Shown piece after piece: positions 41,591-52,894 of a stretch of 64,000 bases of DNA; within the stretch, counting starts at the first letter, position 1; the number at the start of each line of letters is the position of its first letter. Source of the DNA: Agarophyton chilense (taxonomy: Eukaryota; Rhodophyta; Florideophyceae; Gracilariales; Gracilariaceae); contig JARGXX010000007.1 of the NCBI GenBank assembly GCA_030374765.1, positions 620,001-684,000 of the forward strand. Reading direction: 5' to 3'. A model generated the notes under the pieces. It was given only the letters and a program-made list of their open reading frames with translations. It ran no database searches and was not told the DNA's origin. The position numbers were made by a program, and so were the translations under genes.

Positions 41591-43082
41591 TTATGGTTCC
41601 GTTGAGCGGGGTAAGAGCTTCCGCGTAGTGTCTTCAAGTTCCTCACTGTCATTCGGGAGCCGGGCTATGAAAACAAGTTCTCCTTTCCCTAGGGTCGGTG
41701 TGTTACAGACGGGCTTGTCGAAATTGACCTTGTGGCGCCCTTGGGAGTTTGTCAGTACAGTTCTAGCCGATTGGATAATGCGGTCCATGCGTCGATGCGA
41801 GTGGCGCTTTGCCTGTGTAGAAGTCATCTCTTCGGTTATGTCCTGGGGCATGATAGACTCCTGAAGATCAAAAGCTATCGGCGGCGGCGATCTCGTTAGC
41901 GTTAAATCGAAAGACGTTGTCCCCGTGGAAGCGTGCACTTGTGTGTTGTAGGCATAAACCAGTGGCTCAACGTAGTCGTCCCAGTCCAATTGGTATACCG
42001 ATACGTAGTGTGCCAATCGATACAGAGGGGTGCGATTGAAGCGTTTGGCTTGCCCATTGGTTTGCGGGTGGTACGCCATGGTGGTCACATGTTTGATATC
42101 TAAGGTAGCACAAATGTGTGAGAAGAATTTTGATACCAACTGGCTGCCGTTATGAGTAAGGAGGTAGAACGGAATTCCAATATAGATATACCAAGTGGGA
42201 CAACAAGGCCGTGGCGACATCGGTGGATGTTGTCTTCCCTAAGGGTAAGGCTCGGGTAAGTTTGGTAAACCTAACGTTTATGACCAAAACAAACTGTTTC
42301 CCATGGGATGACTTAGGCCAAGGCCCAATTATGTCCATTGCGACAAATTCCATCGGACCTGCGGCGGGGAAGAGCTTCAATTTGGCCTGGTGGTTCGCGC
42401 GAGACCTTCGGATTTGTGCGCACGATGCATAGTTCTGTGCGGTTTGCCATAGGTCCTGCGCCAGTAGTGGCCAGTAGACGAACTTCCTTAGCGTCTGGTG
42501 CAATCGTCGGCCTCCAGAGTGACCAGCCAAGCGAGGGAAATGGGCGAGGTATAGGAATCGCGCCCTTAGTGGACTTTCTATCACCTGTTGCAGTGCGCCA
42601 TTCAGAGGTAAGTGGCGACAGAGTAGTCCAAATCGGTCAAAGTCAAATAGGCATCCAGAGGTTCCTACCAATTGGGCTATTTCTTTGCAGTACTCGTATT
42701 CGACCTGTGCCTGTAGGAGATCCTTAATAGATATAGGGAGCAGCTCTTTTTCCTCCGGGGCTATCGCCTTAACCTGAGGTGGTGTCGAATTGGACGGTAC
42801 TGTCTCCCAGTCCAATAGGTATACTTCGTTCTTCTTTACCTCAAGACTATCCGATTGGACCTTACCCATAAGGTCATCGGTTTCCGTATAACCACGAAGT
42901 CCATCATCTGTAAAGGGGGTAGGAATTAGGTCGTCCAATGTAGTGACATCAGTTCCATCGGTAAGGATTCGCGACAGGGCATCTGCTGCCTGGTGCTTTC
43001 CGTCCGGCTTATAGATTATGTCGTAGTCCCATTCTGACAGCCTGAGGCGCCACCGAGCGAGGCGACTTGATGCATTCGTCAT
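41591..43082 (-). pseudogene. Gypsy-2 RNase H end and integrase
   Basis: The frame 43082-42150 starts in the end of RNase H (AADALSRILTDG) and continues to the integrase zinc finger (HFPRLAGHSGGRRLHQ... YASCAQI) and first core Asp (AMDIIGPW). It shifts near 42190 into 42220-41591. There the second core residue reads LTHNGSQ, where LTDNGSQ is expected (His codon 42152-42154), and the third reads NGQAKRFNRT instead of NGQ-x-ERFNRT (Lys codon 42044-42046). Two of three catalytic residues are gone. Confidence 0.85.
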
Positions 43083-44400
43083 ATTGAGTAACCAGAGGAG
43101 TGAATCATTATCTGTCCTATTGGTAAACCTGGTTCACTCGAGGTACGGACGGAGTGCCAATACGGACCATACGATGGATAGAAATTTTTTTTGGTAGTAT
43201 TTTAGTTTCAGTGTGCGCTGGTGAGCGTTCTGCTCCAGTATCCAATAGGTCAATAGTCCTTTGCGGACTGCTGTTCCTGTAGCAGTGCACATCCCACTTG
43301 GACATCAGAGGCGTCTAAATCCAGGACAAAGGGCCGATTGGGTTTTGGTAAAGCCAATATAGGTGGGTTCCCCAATTTTTCCTTTAGGGTCTGAAATGCC
43401 TCGTACTGGTCGTCGGTAACGGCTTCGAATTCCAAAGGTTTTCCCTTCTTAAGCATCGCGTTGAGAGGGGCCGAGATCTTGGCAAACTCTTGGAAGAACC
43501 GTCGTTAAAAATTGCTTAAGCCCACGAAAGATCGTAGTTCCGTGTGGGTCCTAGGAGGGTTAGCCTGGCGAATCGCATTTGTGGTCCGTATGGCTACCTT
43601 TAGCTTTCCTGGGAGGACGAGGTGCCCGAGATAGTCCACTGAGGCCTGGAAGAAAGCACATTTGCGGATTTTCAGTGTCACTCCAGCGTTCTGTAGGATT
43701 GTTAGCACCTTCATCAGGTGGTGAAGGTGTCCCTTTACGGTCCGTTCGAAGAATATAACGTCATCCAAATAGACCAGGGCGAATTTTCATTTGACTCTGG
43801 ATAGTATGATGTCCATTACCGGTTGGAAGGTTCCTGGTGCATTCTTTAAACCAAAGAGCATACGAGTAAATCTGAACAGACCTTCATGGGTGGTAAAGGC
43901 TGTCAGCACTCTCGCATCTTCGGCAAAAGAGATTTGCCAATATCCGGAGTTAGCGTCCAGTGTGGTAAAGAAGACCGCTTCGCCTAAATGATCCAGACAG
44001 TCGTCCATGCGGAATATCGGGTATGATTCCCTCTTGGTTACTGCATTCAGCTTCCTGTAGTCGACACAGAACCTGACGGAGCCATTTTTCTTCGCCACAA
44101 GGACAAGGAGACTTGCCCATTCTGATTGGTTCGGAGACGCTGCCTCTATGAATTTAGCTCTGCGCATCTTGCTAATCTGGTCGGCGACAATTTCTCTACC
44201 CTTAAGGCCGGTACGGTATGGGTGCTGGAATTGTGGGCTAGCATCATCCTGGAGGTCAATGCGGTGTGCAGTGGCTCTAATTTTGCCCAATCTATCTGAC
44301 CATATGGCCTGGTATTCCTTGAGGAGATCAAGTATCTGGGGCCTGTAGGATTCCAATTCTGCAACGATAGCGACTGTTCCCTACCGAGAGTCGACGTCCT
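43083..44400 (-). pseudogene. Gypsy-2 reverse transcriptase and RNase H start
   Basis: RT motifs: EWASLLVLVAKKNGSVRFCV, TTLDANSGYWQIS (Asp kept), MLFGLKNAPGTFQP and ALVYLDDVIFFE. An in-frame TGA (about 43790) stands where relatives have Trp (FKW), splitting RT just before the YLDD box. A stop near 43505 ends the thumb region and RNase H begins in 43456-43250 (VLDLDASDVQVGCALLQEQ), broken again near 43250. Confidence 0.85.
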
Positions 44401-45393
44401 TGTCGGGAGTTCGCGTTGGAAAGTTTTCCATTTGGGCCTCTATGATGGCCAAGGGCGCGGGTAGAGTGATGCCAATCACTATACCTTCAGGTCCCCGTAC
44501 GGGGTTATCTCTGAAGTTGCTGATTGTGACCAAGAAGGGGCTGTTAGGGTGGATGTCCGTAACTCCGTTGGCCATCAAGAAAAGGTGCTTCAGAACCGTT
44601 TTCGGGTGGTTTTGAATCGTTTCGAGACCTGAGGCCTGGTAACGAACCGATACAGCGATCTTAATCATTGGGGGTATCGTAATGGCTTTTCACAGGCGAA
44701 CCTTATTGGACTTCGTGTTTTCGGAGACAATCGCTCATTTGCGGTTAGCTTTTGGCCCTGGGGCGGAACCAGTTATGGAGATGGAAGGTGTGCGGTAAAA
44801 CGCGACTTTCCTAAGGCCTGGATAAATGGCCTAGATAAATTGGCCGATAAAGGACGTCCCTAGGATTTCCTCAGCGCCCAAGTTAGGCCCTACAAGGAAC
44901 CACCTTCGGACTTTGAATTGTCCTAACTGTACTTAAAGTGGTCCTATCCAGTTAATGTCCATCGGTCTTCTTGATGCATCGGTGCATCGGTAATCCTTGC
45001 GGTTTTTATTGCCTGAAAGAAATATTTCCAACCAAGTGGGAGTAGCTTAGGATGGACCAAGTTTGTACCAGCACCTGTGTCCAATACCGTTGTAGTCACT
45101 CGAGAGTTGTTGGAAAGAAGTCCCACGGGTACTCGAAGTTTGTAAATCTCTTTCCTGAGGATGCAGATGGGGTTGTTACTGTGTTCCAATTGCGGTTCAA
45201 GCTGAGCGGTTCATTCTGGGTGGATTTTATTGAGAGATGAAGAGCTATTTGGCTCATGACCATCCAACTGGTTGAGGCAGGGGCTTAAAGAGGGAGGATT
45301 TGCCTCGAGTCTTCCCTCTAATAGTTTCCCGACGGGGTTCCGTTTCTTCCTAAGGATACGATTTTTCTTCAGGGTCGTCGGTAGGGTGTACAA
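44401..45393 (-). pseudogene. Gypsy-2 protease region
   Basis: The frame 45189-44944 holds VLDTGAGTNLVHP, an aspartic protease active site with the DTG intact. Downstream text to RT (44668-44381; LMANGVTDIHPNSPFLVTIS) is in other frames. No complete protease is left. Confidence 0.7.
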
Positions 45394-46199
45394 TGGCGTG
45401 GACCTGTGAACCTTTGATCAGAGTGTCCAGAGGCATGTCATAGCGTGAGCTTACAGGGGTCGCTGTGCTTCGTTGCTGTGCTCTTTTAAACATTCCTTCG
45501 GATCTTTGCACCCAGTATTTCTAATTTTTAAAGGCTAGGACGTTTTTTCGTTCGTTCTGTGGTAGATACCTCGTGCAGTCACAAGGTTGTGCCATTGAAA
45601 GTCAGAGGAAGCAGGCCCTTGGGGCGCGACCAAAACGTTCTTTCAGGGCGGAAAGGGAAAATACTTGGGCGTGGGTGGTCCAGTGGTCGCTGTAGTATCC
45701 TGGGAAGTATATGATGGGGGCCCTCAGGGAGGAGCACTGAAGTTGACGGCGAGGACATCTCTCGAGTTGGCATAATAGAATGATGATTCCATGTCCGATT
45801 CCGGGGAGCTAACCAAACGGGCTTGGTTGGGTTTACGCAATGGGGTTGCGTGTCCTCTGGATATGTCAGAATTCCGCCTGGAAGTTCTGTAGGTTTTTCC
45901 ATAACCCTCGGCATAGGGAACGAGCCTTCGGAAGGATTATTGTTGGTCTTCCGTGTGGTAATTGCAGACATGTGTCCGAATGGCAGGGAGTAATTTCGTG
46001 CTCAAGTGACGTCAAAGCAGTCCTTCAGGGAACACGTTTCCACATTGGTAAGCCTTCTTCCATAGGTCGTCGGCGACAGCCGATTCGGTCATGTTGGAGC
46101 TCTGTCTGAAGGATATTACTTCCTGGGGGGCATCCATTATAACATCATCCGTGGGGTAAGTTTCGAAGAGGTATTGAACAACCTGTGAGATGACTTGAG
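45394..46199 (-). other. Gypsy-2 nucleocapsid region, hardly readable
   Basis: By position this should hold the end of Gag with its zinc knuckle. I see only short frames and no clear CCHC box, so this part is strongly decayed. Confidence 0.35.
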
Positions 46200-47194
46200 G
46201 AGCTTACGGTCTTAAGCATGCACTAGGTCAGTTGTGCCTGATATCTTCAAAACCACTCGGTCACGCGCCTGTCCTGTAAGGAAGAATTCGAAAAGGCACA
46301 GAGTGGCGCCCTCGTGGACACCGTTCTGAGCGCAGGCCGTACGGAATGAACTGAGAAACCTAAGGACAGCAATCGGATTGGAACCAGAGAACTTTTCCGT
46401 AATGGTTAGTTGCATCTGTTTGGCCCACTTGGTGACTCTTCGAGCCACCGAACCATAATATTTCGGAAACCTGTCGGCCAGCCCATAATTCTGGTAGTCT
46501 AGAAACTTAAGGAAAATTTCGTTGGTGCCTGTCAGTGGTTTAAAGCCTTGAACGGCAGCCTCATCCACTTCGGAGTCGGTGGTTTCGGTCGAGGCCGATT
46601 CGGAATCACTCGTGTCCGAATGGTATCTTCTTTTGCTTCTTCTGTTTTTCTTTCTCCTGCGTTTACTTCTTTTCTCTCCAGCGGCATAGGGACCTCAAGG
46701 ATCGATCTCTCTATCAGATCCGATGGAGCTCTGAGGTCGCTGTACCTCATATTGTCCTTTTGGAAGGGCAATCTGTCTCTGTTCTAGACTCGGAGCCTCT
46801 CTTCTGCTCCTAGATTGTCTTTCCACTGGATTTTCCTATTGGTGATCCCGGCAAATGGCGGGTAATACCGCCACTTCAGGGGTTCCGGTAGGGGGTTGCC
46901 CTATGGAAGCCGGATGGTTGACTTGTGGAGTGGTTCTAGAGACCGTGTTGCCTGTGTGGCTCGGGACTGCTCTTTGAACGGCCTGAATGAGTGAGTCTAA
47001 GAACAGGTCACACTCCATGACCTTCGGGAAGATTCGCGTAACGAGGTAATCCGTATGGTCAGCGATCGCCTTTTCGAGTCGCATTTCCACAATGGAATCC
47101 ACATGGGCTGAGCAGAGCTCACGGAGACGGGGCTAGAGAAGGTAGGTAAGCCCTGTGGGAAAAATGTCTCTAATTCCTTCGGTCTCACGTGGTT
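46200..47194 (-). pseudogene. Gypsy-2 Gag (coiled coil and capsid)
   Basis: Pieces in order: 47102-46836 (MDSIVEMRLEKAIADHTDYL, helical), 46771-46532 (basic and acidic linker) and 46568-46212, the capsid (RVTKWAKQMQLTITEKFSGS, LRFLSSFRTACAQNGVHEGA, LFEFFLTGQARDRV). The capsid aligns with that of Gypsy-1 (RRFDGADPMSVLTFLAAFKR, PYFLTGNARIAYD). The pieces are in different frames. Confidence 0.75.
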
Positions 47195-47554
47195 CTTCGT
47201 GTGGTGTTCCTGGCCTAGAGGGGGCCCTGGTGAGCCGTTCTCGTCAACGCGCTGCTACCGTGGGTTCTCGGCGAATCCTTTCAGGGTCGTTTACGGGAGT
47301 CAGTACTCCTTGCGGTTGGCTTCTCGTGCTCGTGCAGTAACTAACATTATGAACCTGAGGTTCAGACGACATCGTTGGCGTTGCAGTGGCAGCTGCTTCT
47401 GCCGTAGAAGTCCTATGGTCTGGTCGATTGGGTGTATTTCCTGCGTCCATAATGGCGGTTGCTTCTGTACTTCTCGTCGGTTGGGGGATTAAACCAAAGG
47501 TTAGAGTCCGGATAATTCTTCGTTCCAGTGGTCCGTTAAATTATTACAAAAGGA

Positions 47555-47572
47555 TTCTAAGTCGGGAGACAA
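47555..47572 (-). other. Gypsy-2 primer-binding site
   Basis: The plus strand reads TTCTAAGTCGGGAGACAA beside the right LTR: 17 of 18 bases match the Gypsy-1 site; only the last C of ACCA is changed. Confidence 0.75.
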
Positions 47573-47574
47573 AA

Positions 47575-48017
47575 TATAACGCAATGACGGGTGGGTCAGC
47601 CTAGTTTCGACCGGCGGTAGCGGTGTAGAGCGGGTCCTAAGGTTCGAATCCTTGACGGCGGCACTCCCAGAGTACTTGGTGCAATGGGCTGGCGTGTATT
47701 GCGTAGTCCTACATGTCGGAGCTACGGGAAGGATGGCTTGAAGACTAATTGGTGGAATTAGTATACCAAAGGGGGTTATATAGTATCCTAACGGTGCCTA
47801 CCTTACTCTAAGGGAGAAGCGCTACTCGAGCCAAGTAAATAGTACTGGCGAGGCGCTGCAATCTCCCTGGCACTCTAATGCTAATCTATTACACTAATTA
47901 AAATAAATTAATAATCTACATGAGTCCACCTGAGGTCGACCCGTCCATGTGTGGCATGTCAGATCCTTCCGGGCCCGGCGGCTTGCAAGGCTCAACCGTT
48001 ATCCTCGCTCCTTCACA
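47575..48017 (-). repeat. Gypsy-2 right (5') LTR
   Basis: 443 bp, a direct repeat of 37929-38318 with an extra segment near 47765-47820. It contains GGTTCGAATCC (47641-47651), a perfect match to the Pol III B box, within a small hairpin AAGG-TTCGAAT-CCTT. It ends CCTTCACA. Confidence 0.85.
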
Positions 48018-49443
48018 GTATTTTTCAACGAGAGAATTATCGAGTTGACTGCAAAGATCGGTTAGTACTTCATGTAAAGTATAGAGGCCTTTCTTTTTCT
48101 TTACATAGTATTCGATTCTCCTGGACGCTGCGCGGGCAGCATCCATAGACTCAGCACAATCCTTGAGTAAATGATTACCCCCGCAACTGAAACAAACTTG
48201 GGTTGACAGGGGCCTAGGCTGCATGCAGTCATCCTTTTGAGGCCTTTTGAAGGTTTGTCGAGTTCTGCTGGAGAACTTGTTCGACCGAGCATATCGACCT
48301 TGTCCTGTGTAAAAAATATTAGACGTTGAGGGTCATATATGAAGAGTGACCGATGATTCGACGTTATCCCGAAGTCTTGCCAATTCAGCCTTACTGTCGA
48401 GTTGCAACGCAGCTTCCAACTCACCATAGAGTTGTTGTTGGAATGTCAATGAATGTGTTTCAACTCTGCTTAATGGCTTCTTGGCCCATGTTTCACCGAC
48501 TACCGTATTTCGTACAATTTCTACCTTGTGTGCGTCTCCTCTGTGCGAGGCTGGAGCTTGACGGGAAAGTTTCAGAATCATCTGGTGCACCTTCGATAAT
48601 GCAGCAGACGGTTCCAAGCCTGAGTTTACGAAAGTCGACATTCGTAAGGATTTTAGTTAGTTCTTTGCGCGGGCTTGCAGGACGTGGGAACTGTATTTTT
48701 TCTACCATTGCCATAGCCTTTTGAAAAACAGTCGCATAAACTTCTACTCTTTCGAGGGGGAATTGCTTCGCATCACCTTTCAGAAGATTGTGGAGATACT
48801 GAAGCTTCTGCTGGGGACTGAGATTATAATCTCTGCAGATCTGCATTTATTCATGAACGTACTCCATCCATGACTCGCCTAAGTCTCCTGAGAACTTATG
48901 ATCAATGTCTTTGAGACGCATGGCAATGTTATGGGCAACTTCATTCGGTGGAGTTGTTCGTAAGTTGGTATTAGCTGAATCAGAATGGTTAACAACTGTG
49001 ACGTGAATCTCCTGACGATTAAGGTCAGCTCTTGCTCTCCTGCCAACAGCTATCATGGCGGATGTTATACGGATAGCAGCTTCTTTATCTTCTGGCTCTT
49101 CGTATATATTGTGAGCTAAAGTCATTTCGATACACCTCGAGCTATGCCATTGCATTCCAAGTCTCATTGGGTTAAAGAAATCGCAGAGTGAGCGGTCCAT
49201 GGTGGGCATGTTTTGTAGGTCTTTGCTGAAGAGTGCAGCAGCGTGAAAGATATCAGAAAACACCCCCTTCACACTTTCACCAACAATCTCAGACTCTTCT
49301 TCAAGGGTTCTAATCGACGTGATGAACCTCTTTTGATTGGTTGATAGTTCTTGCAACGCCTCATTTTTGATAGAATTCATGAATACCCTTCGAGGGCTTT
49401 GGACTTCTCCCGCAGACGGGGCGGCCTCAGCAGAATGTGACAT
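48018..49443 (-). pseudogene. Copia-3 Gag and nucleocapsid
   Basis: The probable start is ATG at 49443 (MSHSAEAAPSAGE). A 198-codon frame rich in helices runs to a stop at 48847. Homologous text continues in 48846-48493 (QICRDYNLSPQQKLQYLHNL) and 48641-48333, then a zinc knuckle CFSCGGNHLLKDC in 48224-47916. The frame enters Gypsy-2 at 48017 after NSLVEKY. At least two frame changes are present. The Gag sequence is not one I can match further than the GalEA-type context suggests. Confidence 0.7.
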
Positions 49444-50529
49444 CACTCAGACAGTTGGGTAGTATACTTTGCACGTCCCCTACGCGTGGAGTGATTCTTC
49501 TTCACTTCTTCCTTCTTCTTCGTCCGTTCTCTACGTGCAAGAGATGTCGGTTTCTATCTTTCAGACACTGTTACAGACCCAGGTACATTGCAGGGCTTTC
49601 TTCTGTTCGGGTACCCCCACTAGGCGACAAGGCCGCCCTTACTTCAGTGTCCTCCCCTAATAAGAAAAAACGCAAAGAGTCTGGAGCAAATCTGGTTCCT
49701 TGAAGTTTCACGTTAAATGAGTTTGAACGACGAAGCACCGGGTCCCGTTGAGCTTGACAGCGCACGTGGGGTTTCAAAAATCCTTAGAGGGCACCGGCCA
49801 GTGGTGTGATACGTCAGTGCCACCAGTTGGTTCAAACCTCCTGTGGATTCCCTTCCGGTTCTCAGTGTCTCAGTTGACTTGTAAAGAAAGTCTCGGTGTG
49901 ACTCTGGCGTGTACTACTTCTTCTGTCAAAGGAGAAAGTTGCACGGAGAAGTGTATGTGGGAGAACCTGGATAGTCCAGAATACCTGTTGAGCACACCAA
50001 GCGAAGTGGCCCGAAAACCCTGAGGCGCAACTTCCCGCCTCAAGGGTACAATTCGCCAACGAAACTTCCCGTTGGCAAAGGCGGGACTTTCCTCTCAACT
50101 GCGTAAACAGAGAAGCAAGTCGACCTACAGTTGTACCGAATAAATAAACGCGCGGTAGAGCGGTAACACGATCTTTATCAGCAGCGAGGCAGTAGTGCCG
50201 TAAAGCGGCAAAAATGCGGCGCGAGGGAGCGGCGAAGCGCGCGGGGGCGGCAGTGTCGCGCGGAGGTAGCAGTGGGGCAAAGATCGAAAGTAGGGCGCAA
50301 AAACAGCAGTGGCGCGGGGAGCAGTAAAGGATAGGGAGGAGAGGGCTAGCAGCAAGTGTTCGGCCACGAAGGCCACCAAACTGAGAGTCTGATCGTTGGA
50401 TAGTAGCGTCGAAAAAAGGCCAGCGCGTCGGCGAGTTGTGTAGAAAAGTTGGCAGCACGATAGGGCGTTTCTGTGGCCATAAATGTAAAGATTATTGGTT
50501 CAAGGGTGGTTTCGTGCGCGATTAGAGAA
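49444..50529 (-). other. Copia-3 leader, with a purine-rich segment
   Basis: About 1.1 kb between Gag and the 5' LTR. Plus positions 50200-50345 are purine-rich and GCA/GCG-repetitive, reminiscent of the tract at 33438-34177. A minus frame (50458-49862) is open for 198 codons but looks like composition, not a gene. No clear primer-binding site is seen beside the LTR. Confidence 0.45.
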
Positions 50530-50801
50530 TGTAAGTGCACAGCACTACGAGTTTTGACAACGACTGTTCCGGGATGGAACGGCGCAGCGCAATAGGACGT
50601 TCCGGGCTCGAAGTCTCAACCAGAAAAGTTTGCAAGTATTGTCATAAACAGTGAAGCAGCACCGCTGTGGTTGCTAATCAATCACAGCTCACATGCGCTT
50701 TCATGCCGACTTTGGCGTTTATTTAACAAAATCTCGCTAGACTAGAGGTGCGATATCGCGCCTCGATCCTATCAACATTAGTCCCAGACCTTACAAAAAC
50801 A
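50530..50801 (-). repeat. Copia-3 right (5') LTR
   Basis: 272 bp, TGTAAGTGCACAGCACTACG...AAAACA on the plus strand, a diverged direct repeat of 34424-34696. Followed by TTACA. Confidence 0.8.
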
Positions 50802-51344
50802 TTACATTTTGGTTTTTTTTGACATCATGTCTGTTCTAATGTTTTGTGGGTCTGTGGTTCTCTCACTGTAGTGTATCTTGTCCTAGTCGATATCCTACAA
50901 TTTCTTCAGTAAAACCTGAGTTGTCAATACTGTACAGTTACTCAACTGCTTACTGTAAGACCATCAGTCCCACAGAAAGCTTCCCTCTGTCTGTGTGCTC
51001 GTCAGCACCGTAAAGGCTGCTTTTTTATGTCGCCTACATATACAAACAGTGGCCGCAAATAACATAGGCGTGAAAATAATATGGGTACAGCAAAAACTGT
51101 GGCCCACGTCAATTCCAGTTGACTTAAAATCTCTTTATGAAACAAATAGTGTGGGTGCTATGAGCTGTTTCATAGCCGTTATCAATATGACTGTAACGTT
51201 TCTCAATTTTCGCCAAATTCATGATGAATGCAAACGTTTTAACTCTCCTAATTTCCTTTATTCCCACCAAAAAACAGCAAATTCTCATATAAGTCTCCCA
51301 ACTGCTCTCAGATTCATTTCATTGCCTTAAAATGCCAAAAGAGC
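50802..51344. other. Stretch between Copia-3 and the pogo-like gene
   Basis: AT-rich, with one 111-codon plus frame (50995-51330) that has no recognisable domain. Probably the 5' flank of the transposase gene. Confidence 0.35.
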
Positions 51345-52090
51345 AATGTTTGCTCCAATTATTAGTGGTTCTCCCATTATAGCGGCGTCTCGCCGCAGTC
51401 GGGCACTCTCTGTTGTCCCGCAACAAGCCACCGTGGAAACCAACACCGGAAGTGATTCCAACCTCACCGACCTACGAAGGAGTACTAAACGTTCCGAGTC
51501 CTTGAACAAAAATACCCATAAGACACACAACGTTCTTCGTATTTCAGATAGAGTCAAAATTTCCGCGTGGAGGCAAATAAAACAAACGAAAAAGGACATA
51601 AACGCGTCATTTCAAAAGCAGTTAAGCACTTCCATGCAATTTTCAGAAGCATTTCGAAAGCAAATCTCCAGAAAGCAAGCCGCATATGGAAAGCTCGACA
51701 CCAATATCTGAACGAAGATGGCTTTCCACAATACAGAGGAATTCTTACGTCGATTACACGCTACACTTCCTATGGAATGAAACCCACATATCTCAAAGCA
51801 CGCAGTGGAAGGGGCAGAAAAATTAGGCCGTGGGTTGAAGCTTTGCAATCCGATTGGGTGCACGAATTTGACCGATTGCGCAAGCTTGAGAGTTAAGTTT
51901 AACTGGAAGATTCTCCAAAGTCTCGCCCTTTCCATAGTTGAAAAGTCCACAGCAATTTCTTATTACCGCAAAATGATGGACGATAACAAGCAGATTGTTC
52001 TGTTGCAATGCATAACGAGAAAATGGATTAAAATTTTCACAGATCGTCACCGAATTATAAGCCGTTCTAGAACAGGAAAACACCATGTCT
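51345..52090 (+). pseudogene. Pogo-like transposase, N-terminal half (interrupted by Gypsy-3)
   Basis: Text in order: ISAWRQIKQTKKDINASFQK, then a frame change near 51690 to RHQYLNEDGFPQYRG and GRKIRPWVEALQSDWVHEFD, then a second change near 51888 to VKFNWKILQSLALSIVEKS and ITRKWIKIFTDRHRIISRS, ending RTGKHHV at the Gypsy-3 insertion point. The W-I-x-x-F-x-x-R-x-x-I-x-SR-x-x-TGK pattern is the CENP-B/pogo type DNA-binding helix-turn-helix region of DDE_1 transposases. The protein would bind transposon ends and cut them; here it is broken. Confidence 0.7.
52086..52090. other. Gypsy-3 target-site duplication, left copy
   Basis: TGTCT before the left LTR, repeated exactly at 63077-63081 after CCTTCA. 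The transposase frame continues through the duplication. Confidence 0.85.
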
Positions 52091-52874
52091 TGTAGGACAA
52101 AGCTTGGGGCGGAGACACCACGAAGATGTTCGGGATCTTCCTCTCTTGAGAGACACGCCTCAGGCGGAGGAGACGCGTCTCAGCGGAGCACAGAAACAGA
52201 GCCACTCTGGAAAAGCACGACGGAGTCGGGTGTAAGACCGAGGCCAATCCGGCGGGATATACCTAGAGTGTTTAGGTGAGCACGGCACAGTCCGGGGTAT
52301 GACCAACCCTAGGCGGAGCGGTATCACGGCGATTGTTGGAAAAGAAGCGAGGAAACACTCGTATGATGGGGACGAGCGGGGTGAGTGAGGCGGCCACTCA
52401 CGAGAGCCAATAAGGAGAACAAGAGGAAAACGGAGGCGAAACCCTATAGAGGGGCGAGACTACGACAAGTGTCAGCGATTAAATATGAACCCACGGTGGT
52501 GGTAGCACTTTAGTTGACAGAGAGGTGGATGAACTAACGTGCAACGGGCGCTCACGCAGTATGCGGTGAAGACGCGCCGAAGGCGAAATGTTCAGAGCCA
52601 AGACTCGCCCCTTGGGATCTCCCTAGAGGGTGTATACTGGGGAACAGTGCTCAACCTCCTAAGTAGTGTGGCGCGCGGCCCCTGAAAGTGGGCGCGCGCC
52701 CGAAAAATAGACACTAAATAGCGATAGCATAGCTAAATAAATACTGAAAACTACTAAATAATACTAACCAAAAGGTGCAATCCGGGCCACGTGTAGCCCC
52801 CCTCGCACTTGCGCGTCGGCATCCGTGCAGTCCACGTGTTTCACCAGTGTGGACCTCCGGTCCTAACCGGCCGT
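52091..52874 (-). repeat. Gypsy-3 left (3') LTR, inner end missing
   Basis: 784 bp matching 62190-62973, starting TGTAGGACAA. Similarity stops after CCGGCCGT, about 100 bases before the LTR should end. No TTGTCCTTCA end and no polypurine tract follow, so a deletion has removed the LTR edge, the tract and probably the start of the antisense gene. Confidence 0.85.
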
Positions 52875-52894
52875 AGTCCAGCGACCACTCGACT

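Larger units (their letters stand above)
37929..48017 (-). mobile_element. Gypsy-2: degenerate chromovirus nested in Copia-3
   Basis: LTRs at 37929-38318 and 47575-48017 flank, on the minus strand, primer-binding site, Gag, protease, RT, RNase H, integrase and chromodomain, and on the plus strand a decayed antisense gene. Domain order and chromodomain make it Ty3/gypsy. It has many frameshifts and two lost integrase residues. Because it interrupts Copia-3 with a target duplication, it is the younger of the two. Confidence 0.9.
34424..50801 (-). mobile_element. Copia-3: GalEA-like Ty1/copia element, split by nested Gypsy-2
   Basis: Short LTRs (34424-34696 and 50530-50801) flank, on the minus strand, leader, Gag, nucleocapsid, protease, integrase, RT and RNase H. 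Flanks TCACA (34419-34423) and TTACA (50802-50806) look like a target duplication with one change. The RNase H text (GGEVYAFGDGFDRAFMLRRD, TDSRQMFDAVTKASST, LADGLTKV) and RT text (SHDVTQAYLQSEDKLSREVF) resemble the GalEA/PyRE1G1 group of copia elements as I recall it. The element is broken by frameshifts, stops and a lost catalytic residue, and Gypsy-2 sits in its gag-pol. Confidence 0.88.

Noticed and set aside
49862-50458. A 198-codon minus frame in the Copia-3 leader as a gene.
   Set aside because: It is Arg/Ala/Pro/Leu-rich from purine-rich repeats, has no domain, and lies between the LTR and Gag where a leader is expected.
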